Assembly (NCBI RefSeq): GCF_905171775.1
Contig: NC_053490.1
Coordinates: 85,208,286 to 85,272,285, forward strand
From: Rana temporaria
Taxonomy: Eukaryota; Chordata; Amphibia; Anura; Ranidae
DNA: 64,000 bases
Reading direction: 5' to 3'
Shown here: positions 46,224 through 55,682 of the stretch, in pieces
How positions within the stretch are numbered: the first letter of the stretch is position 1
How the letters are laid out: each line of letters starts with the position of its first letter
Translations under genes and position numbers: made by a program
Notes under the pieces: generated by a model
Told to the model about the DNA's origin: nothing
What the model saw: the letters and a program-made list of their open reading frames with translations, nothing else
Database searches by the model: none

Positions 46224-46731
46224 AAAGCGGGGGTTCACCCTATTAAAAAAAAAAAAAAAAAAAATTTTTATTATACCATTACATTCGGCATCGTAGCGCG
46301 AGCTACAGTATGCCGGTCTTACATTTTTTATCCCCGTACTCACCGTGCTATGGATCGTTGAAGATTCCGGGGAATGGGCGTTCCTATGGTGAGAGAAGGT
46401 GATTGACGGCCGGCCCTGGCACGTCACGCTCCTCCGGAAATAGCCGAAATAGGCTTGGCTATTCACGGCGCCTGCGCATAGCCTGTGCGCAGGCGCCGTG
46501 AAGAGCCGAGACCTACTCCGGCTGTCTTCGGGGAGCGTGACGTGCCAGAGCCGGCCGTCAATCATCCTCCCTCTCCATAGGCACGCCCATTCCCCGCGGG
46601 AGTCGGAAACTTCAATGATCGATAGCACAGTGAGTACGGGGATTAAAAATTTAAGACCGGCATACCGTAGCTCGCGCTACGATGCCGAATGTAATGGTAT
46701 AATGATGTCAAGGAGGGTGAACCACCGCTTT
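46224..46731. mobile_element. Palindromic MITE, second copy
   Basis: AAAGCGGGGGTTCACCC and GGGTGAACCACCGCTTT ends; same family as 20,255-20,783, with GGCCGGCCCTGGCACGTCAC mirrored by GACGTGCCAGAGCCGGCCG. Confidence 0.75.
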
Positions 46732-46732
46732 A

Positions 46733-47105
46733 AGCCCTGTACACACGATCGGTTTGTCTGATGAAAACAGACCGATGGATCGTTTTCATTGGACAAACCG
46801 ATCGTGTGTGGGCCCCATCGGTTTGTTTTCCATCGGTGAAAAAAAAATAGAACATGTTTTAAAATTTTCCTATGGCTAAAAAACCGATAGAAAAAAAAAC
46901 GATCGTCTGTGTGGAAGTCCATCGGTCAAAAATCCACGAATCAAGTCGACGCATGCTCGGAAGCATTGAACTTCATTTTTTTTAGCACGTCGTTGTGTTT
47001 TAAGTCACCGCATTGGACACGATGAAAGTCAGCTTCATCGGATACCCGCCGAAAACAATCCATCGGATTAGATTCCATCCGATATCCGATCGTGTGTACA
47101 GGGCT
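46733..47105. mobile_element. MITE with AGCCCTGTACACACG ends
   Basis: AGCCCTGTACACACGATCGG and CGATCGTGTGTACAGGGCT ends, flanked by TA. It is 373 bp and abuts the palindromic MITE directly. Confidence 0.72.
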
Positions 47106-47621
47106 TAACGGTGAAATGTGTGTTTCATTTTTGTGAACATTCCAGAACCTTCTTGCATTGTTTTAGGCCTCTGCTGTTACATAGTCAATGCAGAAAGCTT
47201 ACTGACAGGAATTCTTAATGAATTAGTCACTCGGCATGAAGTATAAGATGAGAATGTCTAGACATCAACTTGGATGCTGTGGTGGACCTTGAGATATTAT
47301 CTTCCTCTATTCTTGCACTGTGTATACAGGTTTTTACAGAGGACAATAATTATGACCATAAGGAGGAGAATTACAGCAGCATTCTGAAATAAATAAAATG
47401 CTTTCTACGTAAACCACACATCTGTTAAGGTTTTGTAAGAAGTTGCAACATCTTACTATGTTGACTATTGGTTTCTCCTGCAAGAATTTACTTCATCACT
47501 CGTAGAAAACTATAAGAAACTCAGGCTTCCTACGTCAGCTGACATTCCTCCGTCAACAAAAATAGTTTCTTTGCAAGTGTGTCCCTTTTATACCTGGTTT
47601 TGCACTGCACCTCAGACAATC
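47106..47621. other. Unassigned sequence
   Basis: No repeat, motif or open frame that I can interpret. Confidence 0.35.
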
Positions 47622-48024
47622 TTAAAGCAGAGGTCCGCCAATTATTATTTTTTTAAGTCAGCAGGTACAAATACTGCTGACTTTTAAAATAAGGACACTT
47701 ACCTGTCCAGCGGGCCCGCGATGACGGCACCCGAAGCCGATCTACCCCTCGGCTCTCGGATGCTGCCGCTGACATCTTCTGCGATCTGAATGGTCCCTGC
47801 TGTCTTCTGGGACCTGTGTGTTTTCCAGAAGACAGCGGGGGTGGGGGTGCCGGACGTGGCGTAGATACCCGCAGATAATGCGGCTATCTATGCCCGGAAG
47901 TGGGTGCAAATACCTGTCTTAGACAGGTATCTGCTCCCCCCTGAAAGGTGCCAAATGTGACACCGGAGGGGGGGGGAGGAATCCGGACAGTGGAGGTTCA
48001 ATTTTTGTGTGGACCTCCACTTTA
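47622..48024. repeat. Small element with TTAAAGCAGAGGTCC ends
   Basis: Left TTAAAGCAGAGGTCCGCC and right GTGGACCTCCACTTTAA form an inverted pair. The interior ACTTACCTGTCCAGCGGGCC matches, in reverse, 18,960-19,050. Confidence 0.55.
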
Positions 48025-48070
48025 ACCATGCCTTTGTGATTACTAAATCCAAAATATCAATTATTTTTAA

Positions 48071-48258
48071 CCACTTAAGGACCCCTTCATAGCGATATAC
48101 GTTGGCAGAATGGCACGGCTGGGCACAATCACGTACCTGTACGTGTCTCTTTAAGCCCAGCAGACCCGGTCCGAAGCTCTGTGACCATGCCCGTGACCCG
48201 ATCGCCGCCGGTGTCCCGCGATCGGTCACCGGAGCTGAAGAACGGGGAGAGGTGTGTG
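48071..48258. repeat. R1 repeat, truncated
   Basis: TTAA (48,067-48,070) plus CCACTTAAGGACCCC, then CCCGATCGCCGCCGGTGTCC and GAAGAACGGGGAGAGGTGTG. It stops abruptly where the L2 LINE begins, and the rest of R1 does not reappear after the LINE. Confidence 0.55.
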
Positions 48259-48259
48259 T

Positions 48260-49410
48260 AAACAGCTTGAAGTAGCCGGAGTCGCTGAAGGTGTTTTACC
48301 CTGGTTCTCCTCCTTCTTGGAAAACCAATCACAAATAGTGAAACTGGGGTCTTTCACTTCTAAAAAACTTACGGTATCATGCAGAGTCCCTCAGGGATCT
48401 CCCTTGTCGCCCGTATTGTTTAATATCTATCTTCGCCCTCTCTTTGAAATCATCAGTAACCAGAAGTTACTTTACCACTCCTATGCAGACGACACACAAC
48501 TGTATTTCCGCATCTGCAACAAAAAGGATCATTCTCTTGGACTAGAGAAATGCCTTACTCTAATAGATAACTGGATGACAAACAGTTATCTTAAACTCAA
48601 CGGTTCGAAAACAGAACTTCTCCTGTTTCACGCTAACTGGAAAAATCACCCTGCGTCAACATGGACTCCCCCAGCCATTCTGGGTAAAACTATCACCCCT
48701 AGCACCAAAGTCAAAAGTCTCTGAGTCATTTTCGATACCTACATGACAATGGATGCACAAATAGGGTCAGTAGTCAGCGGATCCCACCATCTGCTGCGCC
48801 CACTACGCAGACTCACGCCCTTTATCCCGAAAGAGGACATTGCAGTCGTGGTGGGAACAATCATCAAATCCAGACTCGACTACGTAAATGCCCTCTATCT
48901 AGGACTCCAAAAATTCCAAATCACTCGTCTGCAAGTCGTTCAAAATACGGCCGCTCGACTAGTGACCGGAAAGAAAACATGGGAATCAATCTCACCTTCA
49001 CTGAGATCCCTTCATTGGTTGCCAGTAAAAGACAAAATCACTTTCAAGGCACTCTGCCTAATACATAAGTGTATTCAAGGAAACGCCCCCCAATATCTTT
49101 GCGAAAAAATAAAAGCCCATAACCCCAATCGCATTCTGCGATCCACAAATCAAAACCTACTCCAGATACCCAAGGCCAGATACAAGTCCAAAGGAGATCG
49201 AAGATTTGCAGTCCAGGGACCTCGCCTGTGGAATGCACTACCAACCACCATCCGACTGGAGTCGGACCACTTGGCCTTCAGGAGAAGGATTAAAACCCAT
49301 CTCTTCTGAGATCAAGGGGTTCCTTACCCATGAAATGGATACAGCGCCCAGAGGCGATTCAGTTTGCATGTGTTGCGCTTTACAAGTCTCTCACTTACTC
49401 ACTCACTCAC
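48260..49410 (+). pseudogene. L2-type LINE: RT C-terminal half and 3' end
   Basis: The open frame starts in the RT palm: FLENQSQIVKLG, then VPQGSPLSPVLFNIYL (RT motif B-like region), YADDTQLYF with the catalytic Asp pair, then LNGSKTELLLF. A TGA at 48,722-48,724 replaces the Gly expected in SLGVIFD. The frame then continues to 49,309 with VVQNTAARLVTGKK, SLRSLHWLPVKDKITFKAL and LWNALPTTIRLES, ending KTHLF-stop, all typical of L2/CR1-group C-termini. The 3' UTR ends in a CACT-type tail. The 5' part (endonuclease and N-terminal RT) is absent. A single visible nonsense mutation implies a fairly recent insertion. It joins an R1 fragment on the left and a MADF fragment on the right. Confidence 0.85.
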
Positions 49411-49679
49411 TTATCTGCAGCTGCTCCTGGCCTCATAGATTTTATGACTTTCACTCGTTCAGACCGATATGTGCCCCTGATGGTCCCAATTTTTTTATTG
49501 ACATCCTTGATTGTTGCTGTGGGGATCTTTGTCTTCACAAATGCAAGCAGGCTCTCCATTGCTTCATTTCTGGATTCTTTGTTTTTATTGAGATTGCTTT
49601 TTGTCTGCCAAAAAATTGGCAGATCCTTCTATCTCTGCAAAAACTTGGTCACAAAGTCCTGATCTTTGAAGACATGCAT
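49407..49679 (-). pseudogene. MADF (Myb/SANT-like) domain fragment
   Basis: The minus strand from an ATG at 49,679 reads HVFKDQDFVTKFLQR, an in-frame TAG, then KDLPIFWQTKSNLNKNKES, a helix AMESLLAFVKTKIPTATI, and KKIGTIRGTYRSERVKVIK followed by SMRPGAAADK. This order (short acidic start, L-P-x-x-W, K-K-I-x-x-x-R-x-x-Y, S-x-R-x-G-A) is that of MADF DNA-binding domains, which occur in transcription factors and as accessory proteins of some DNA transposons. A TTTTGACTTGCAG tract just upstream of the ATG looks like a splice acceptor, so this may be an internal exon. The C-terminal part is cut off by the L2 tail. Non-functional here. Its parent element is unknown; it may or may not belong to the Harbinger next door. 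Confidence 0.6.
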
Positions 49680-50390
49680 GGTTTCTGCAAGTCAAAATCA
49701 ATACAAAAAAGCTAATGTCAGTCAAGTCAGTCAGTCTACTAATAATCTTTCTCACCATATATAGGCCACAAACTCATCCACTGATCAGTAAAATCAAAAT
49801 AATGTTACGTACCGTCTTTGTACACGTTCGTTCCTTCCGCCTTCTTCCACACACTGAACGTCGTTTTGACGCATGCGGATTACCGTTATATACACTGGGC
49901 ATGTGTGAAGCTTTGCACGTTTTCCCCGCCCCTGACATTCGTTCTAGTACTTTCCCCGCCCCTTCTCAGTCATCTAGACAACATGGCGGACACTCGGCAA
50001 GTGGCAACCTCAACCGAGGAGCGAACCCAGGCGGAACCACACACCAGATCCTGAAGATACAAGGCCACAAACATGGCATTTGAGGAGATGGTGGAAATGG
50101 TGGCAATATTGAGGAGGGAAGATGATGATGCTAAACATGGCCTATACAAATACCCTAATAAGGTGAAGGCCCAAATAATGGATAAGTGGTCAAAACTCTG
50201 TACCACAAATTTGGGGTTGCGCAGATCCAAGGAACAGCTCCGCAAAAGATGGTCTGACATCAAATTTAGGGAGCAGGAGCAATACCAGAAAATTAAAAGA
50301 GTTATTAGAAAAAGTAACTAATTTTCCTGTGTACTTCAGATGTATTAATATCATGGTGCTGCATGTGCTTTTTCTTTAATGTAGTACAGT

Positions 50391-51690
50391 TCAAGATGTC
50401 GTTTCATGTTCGTGGGCACAATAATTGGTCGTATGAATCATACGATCTTTTTGTCTGATACAGTATAGCGCTCACCCCCGAAGGAGCCGCTGGTTATAGA
50501 TTGGGTGGCATGTTACCTCTGTGACTCCACCGTCTAGCTTAGTTGATGAGAGCCAAAGCAATTGAATGTCCACACAGCAGGTGTCTTTTTCTTGTGCTTT
50601 TAACACGGTAAACAAATCAAACTTGAGGTAGATAGTAGAGATGTATAAGGAGAAGAAAACAGCAGATTCAGGCTTAACGAAACGGAAGCAGTCCTGCTTC
50701 CACCGACACTTTGCTTTCGTCGCCACTCCAGCCGGAGTGGGTATAGTGTACCTGGACAGTCCTCTCACACCGACCTGGCAGCCAGAGTATCACTCAGAAC
50801 TTTTGAGGGAAAAGATCTCTGCCACAGACCCTCCCTAGAACTTAGATCATGGAGACAATCCTCCTTGGTAGAATTTGTGCCTGGATCAGCTTCAGGTATT
50901 TTTCAAATAGGTTACCGACTGACAGGTGGCTAGCATCAAACCTTTCAGTGTCCGGTTACCTTGATCCCTGATGGATTGTCGAGGCCCTGTTGGATCGCCA
51001 GCTTCTCTTGGCTCTCCTCAGACAGACTCCCTACCGAACAGCTATCTTGCTTGGGATCTTCTAGGATTAGGGACCCAGTCAATTACTGGGGCCCCTGCCA
51101 CAGCTTTAGATGTTCCGGGCCAACATGGTCCCGGGACCAGGAACACCGCGTGGCACGCGCACCCCTGGCCTGGTAGGCCATCTCTCCGGGGAGCCATGAT
51201 GTATGGTCACACCCTGAAGGTGGGTGCCACACCGGAAAAGAACCCCGCCTTAATGGCGTCTGCTCCAGAAGTACCCTCTCCCAGCATGCCCCGCGAGAGA
51301 ACCCCCTCCCATTGGCTGCTGGCAAGAGGCACCCCAGCCTGGACTCCACTGGCACCACCTGTCGCCCCGGGGTGGTATAGCATCCCGGCAACAACAGAAA
51401 GGTCCCACAGTACAGCCCAGCTGGAAAGGAGACCCTTTTGGAATTAGAATTGGGATCAGAGTCAGTTTATACCCTGATCATCCCCTAAATTTCGAACAGC
51501 ACCGGCACTTAGAAGTAACCAGGCGCTACAACAGTGTTTTAGAAATGTCATCATGCCTATTTAGGCATGGTCAAATGTAGTTAACAATGTATCAGACAAA
51601 AAGATCGTATTTTATTAATAGTGAGCAAATGAATGATGATTCCTACGACCAATTATTGTGCCCACGAACATGAAACGACATCTTGAACTA
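50391..51690. mobile_element. Inverted-repeat insertion in the Myb-like intron 1
   Basis: AAGATGTCGTTTCATGTTCG, TGGGCACAATAATTGGTCGT and ATACGATCTTTTTGTCTGAT at 50,392-50,459 are mirrored at about 51,592-51,690. The 1.1 kb between them starts CAGTATAGCGCTCACC and resembles in part the repeat at 41,735-41,931. It looks like a small hairpin element split by another insertion. Families unknown. Confidence 0.55.
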
Positions 51691-51777
51691 TTTATGTGAG
51701 AATATTTTTTGCAACATGGTTGTGTAGATGTGTTCTTAACTATATTTAAATAATCTAACTGGATTCAGTATACAGTA

Positions 51778-52270
51778 AGGCCTCGTACACACGGGAGGAT
51801 TTATCCGCGGATACGGTCCAGCGGACTGTTTCCACGGATAAATCCTCTCGAGGATTTGCGCGGATTTTGATGCGATGGAGTGTACTCACCATCGAATCGA
51901 AATCCGCGCCGAAAATCCTCTGGCGATGACGTGTCGCGCCGTCGCCGCGATGATGACGCGGCGACGTGCGCAACGCAGTCATATAAGGAATTCCACGCAT
52001 GCGTCGAATCATTACGACGCATGCGGGGGATCCCTTTGGACGGATTGATCCGGTGAGTCTGTACAGACCAGCGGATCAATCCGTTGGGATGGATTCCAGC
52101 GGATAGATTTGAAGACATGTCTTCAAATATTTATCTGCTGGAAATCCATCGCATGGGAGAAAAATCTGCGGAAACAGATCCGCTGGAGTGTACACACCAT
52201 AGAATCTATCCGCTGAAACCCATTCGCTGCGATTTTTCAGTGGATGGATTCTATCGTGTGTATGGGGCCT
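51778..52270. mobile_element. MITE in Myb-like intron 1
   Basis: AGGCCTCGTACACACGGGAG and CGTGTGTATGGGGCCT ends, flanked by TA on both sides. 493 bp with CGATGATGACGCGGCGACGT and ATTCCACGCATGCGTCGAAT blocks. Confidence 0.75.
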
Positions 52271-52914
52271 TAGGAGAGTATGCTCAGCAATTGGTTACAC
52301 ATGTGGACTCCTTTTTAGGGTGTCACACACAGGTGATCCAGTGGATACTTGGTGTGTTTCTATGTGGGAAACTTGACCAAAAATAGATAAATGTACCAGC
52401 TTTGGTAATGGATACAATCATGTGTTCAGCTTAGAAGTATTGACAAAACAGACAATTGTATCACACTTCCAAAGAATGATTCATATTCCTCTTTCAGGCC
52501 TCAAATCTTTTTGACTCCATTTTGTTTCAATCTCATAGGGCGTCAAAGAGCTTCCAGACAGGAGCCTAGGAACCCCACACCTCCAAACCAAGACCCACCC
52601 CCGCGGAATGTGGAGGAAGAAGAAGCGGAGGAAGTAGAAACTGGCACCACAACAGGTCAGTGTCATACACCACAGCTTCAGGTAATAGATGTAGGCCTGC
52701 ATATTTATAATACATGGTGTGTTTCAAAATTTTAGGAGCTTTTCTGCCTGCGGAACGATTCGACAGTCACAGTGCCCAGATGTTGATTGGTGAAATTATG
52801 GCCTGCTCTGCTGACCTGGATGAGATCAACAAAAGCTTGGTGCATATAAGGCAAAAGACCAAGCAGGTGGAGCAAAGGATCAAATATGTTATTGATGTTC
52901 TTGGGATGGTTTAA

Positions 52915-53550
52915 AAAAAATGATGTTCAAATATTTTATACATTTAATTTTGTTTGTTGTTTTGTTGGTAATGTTTTATTTTTTTTTTTTTGAATTTTAT
53001 AATCTAATTTAATTTTTTATAATCTTAAAAAAAAAAATTCTTGCTAAAACGCATGAACAATGTAAAAAGTTACATTGTTCATGTGTTTTAGCAAAAAAAA
53101 TGTTTTAGATTACAAAAAAAAATTTGATTATAAAAAAAATTTGATTATAAAAAAAAATTAGATTCTAAAAATATTTTTTTTCGATTATTACCAAAAAAAA
53201 TTATATTTTTACCAAAAAAATATATATATATTTTTTACAAAAAAAATTATATTTTTACCAAAATTGTATTTTTTATTTTATGCAAAAAAATAAAATAAAA
53301 AAGTTTAACCCCTCAATTTAAAATGTGAAACAATAAAAAAATATTTGACACTCAACAATATGTGGCTTCTTACATCAATGTTGCCTAAAAGAACAAATAA
53401 ATATTTGTGGTGTTTACATTGACAATGATGGGTATTTAGTAAAGGAAATACACATGGCACTACAAGTGCACTAGGATAACCTAGGAGAAGGATAAAAGAA
53501 ACCCAAGTAAAAAAAAATAAAAAAAATTTCATCAAAAAATACATTTTTAT
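52915..53550. other. AT-rich spacer between convergent Harbinger genes
   Basis: Runs of T and of AAAAAAATTTGATTATAA-type words. A strong hairpin lies at 53,035-53,110, pairing TGCTAAAACGCATGAACAAT with its near-complement (one G-T type mismatch) across AAAAAG. AATAAA-type words occur on both strands near the gene ends. Probably the shared 3' processing region; inference. Confidence 0.55.
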
Positions 53551-55682
53551 TTAACATTTTTCATCAAACCTCATCAGGCATTGCAATAGCCCCCCACCCA
53601 TAAAATAATCAACATATTGTTGGCGGACATCACAGGCACTTTGGGGGGGCAAGCCTGTAGGCCCAGCTTCCTGGGCTGGCAAAGCCATTTGTGATTGTTG
53701 AGTGGCCTCAGGCCCAATGGATGCTAAATAATTGTTTGAATTTTTCTTAAAAAATGTATGGAGAATGCAACAGCACATCACAACATGGTTCCATTTGTAC
53801 TCTGCGAGGTTGATGGAGGTCAGAATTAGGCGGAAACGGCTGGCCATGATGCCAAAGGCATTTTCTACCACCCTTCTTGCTCTGGCCAGCATGTAATTAA
53901 ACACCCTCTTCTCAGGGGTGAGGGTTCTTTGGGGAAAAGGCCTCATCAGGTGGGGACCCAGTGCAACGCCTCATCTGGAATGAACACGAAGGGTAGTCCT
54001 TCATTCTCTGCTGCAGGTGGCAATGCCAGGTCATCTGATTGGAGCCGTTGGGTGAACTCCGTCTGGGCAAACACTCCACCATCAGACATCCGCCCATTTT
54101 TCCCCACATCCACAAATAGAAAATCATAATTGTCCGACACCACCGCCATCAGCACGATACTGTGGAACCCTTTATAATTAAAATAATAGGATTCCGAACG
54201 GGGTGGCGGCACGATGCGGACATGCTTGCCATCAATGGCTCCTCCACAGTTTGGAAAGTTCCAACGCTGGGAAAACTCTGATACCACAGTCTGCCATTCC
54301 TGTGGCGTAGAAGGGAACTGTGGAGTAACAAAAAAAAAAATACTTTGAGACAAACATTGCCATCAGATTATCCAAAAACATTCTTGCCAAAACATCAGTA
54401 CATCATTAATTTGAAGGAGTATTATAAGGCCCCGTACACACGACCGGATCTATCCGCTGGGATTGATCCGCGGATCAGTTCCAGCAGATAGATCCCGTCG
54501 TGTGTACAGCCTAGCGGACATTTCCCAGCGGATAAAAATCCAGCCGACGGATTCCCAGCGGATAAAAATTTCTTAGCATGCTAAGAAATCTATCCGCTGG
54601 AATCCAGTCCAGCGGACTGATCCGGTCGTCTGTACAGACTCATTGGATCAGTCCTTCCGCTCCCATCCCTCGCATGCGTCGTTATGATTCGACGCATGCG
54701 TGGAAGTATTTACCTTCCAGGGTCGCGCACGTCGCCGCATCATCGTCGCGGCGACGGCGCGGCCACGTCACCGCGGATGTATTCCACAGGGATTTCGATC
54801 TGATGGTGTGTACAGCCATCAGATCCAAATCCGCCAGAGGATTTATCCGCTGGAAACGGTCCGGCGGACCGTTTGCAGCGGATATCCTCTCGTCTGTACG
54901 AGGCCTTAGACAAAAAAAAAAAAAGGATCACTAATCAGATTCATCACCACCTCTGATGGCCCAATAAAATTTGCTACAATGGAGCAGACAAAATACATTG
55001 GGAAGTGACTAGGCTAGGTGTGTCTGGGCCCAGGATAGAATGCTGGAGAGGTTGGCTATTGGAAATATGCATGTAGGTCAAAAAAGGAGCATTAAAAGCT
55101 TACAGCATGTATAGGGACAAAGGGGACATGCACAGCATAGTACAATCATGTTAATTAGGGACTGATTCAAAAAATACAATACATTAGCAAGCATTAAATA
55201 CATAGAATGTGAGGTTAAAGGACAAAACTTACCTTAATGTAGTCCTTCTGCAGGACTTGCATTATAGCAGAACAGGTGTCTGGGATTATGATCCCAAGAG
55301 CCTGGGGGGAGATGCCTGTCGAGAACTTGAGGTTCTGCAAGCTTCTCCCTGTTGCCAGGTAGCGCAACGTAGCAACTAGCCTCTGCTCAGCAGTGATAAC
55401 TTTCTGCATAACGGTGTCCTGCCTGGTGATATAGGGAGACACCAAAGTCAAGAGCTGCTGAAAAAAGGGGTCAGACATCCTAAAAAAAATCCTGAAGTCA
55501 TCAGGGTTATTCTCCTGGATCTCCCGCAGCAGAGGCATATGACAGAATTGGTCCCGCTGGAGCAACCAATTCTTGGCCCACAAACTCCTCCTCACCCTGT
55601 TCATGGATCAGAGCCGGGATAAAGCAGAAATCCCAGCACCAAGTACAGCACGATCTCGGCGACGAGAACGTACACGCAACAT
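53551..55682 (-). pseudogene. Harbinger DDE transposase, two exons
   Basis: The start is at 55,682 (MLRVRSRRRDRAVL), because the frame from it runs straight into the conserved SLWAKNWLLQRDQF. A TGA at codon 25 (55,608-55,610) interrupts. Exon 1 ends QVLQKDYIK at 55,233 with donor GTAAGT. Intron 54,318-55,232 carries a 480-bp MITE. Exon 2 begins FPSTPQEWQ at 54,317 after a polypyrimidine tract and CAG, phase 0. Catalytic residues: Asp in GGAIDGKHV, Asp in GKNGRMSDGG, Glu in ARARRVVENAFGI. A 1-bp deletion near 53,965 shifts the frame before MRPFPQRTLTPEKR; the shifted part ends at 53,551. HARBI1-type family: cuts and joins at 3-bp targets. Only two lesions are visible. The rest is uninterrupted. 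Confidence 0.9.
54427..54906. mobile_element. MITE in the transposase intron
   Basis: AGGCCCCGTACACACGACCG and CGTCTGTACGAGGCCT ends; TA on both sides. Same family as 51,778-52,270. It lies wholly inside the intron, so the gene would tolerate it if spliced. Confidence 0.8.

Larger units (their letters stand above)
49983..52914 (+). pseudogene. Harbinger Myb-like accessory gene, three exons
   Basis: Exon 1 (49,983 to about 50,310) starts MADTRQVATSTEERTQ, hits a TGA at 50,052-50,054, then continues MAFEEMVEMVAILRRED and a trihelix/SANT-like domain ending SKEQLRKRWSDIKFREQEQ. The donor follows AGAAAAA (GTAACT). Exon 2 (acceptor TCTCATAG before GGCGTCAAAG, about 52,538-52,654) is Pro-rich then acidic (VEEEEAEEVETG), donor GTCAGT. 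Exon 3 (acceptor AAATTTTAG, about 52,734-52,914) gives FDSHSAQMLIGEIM and a helix-forming LDEINKSLVHIRQKTKQVEQ, ending LGMV-stop. Phases 1 and 1 join cleanly. In the family this protein binds the element ends and helps the transposase enter the nucleus. Only the TGA (probably a CpG decay of an Arg codon) breaks it; an internal ATG at 50,073 could restart past it. Confidence 0.8.
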
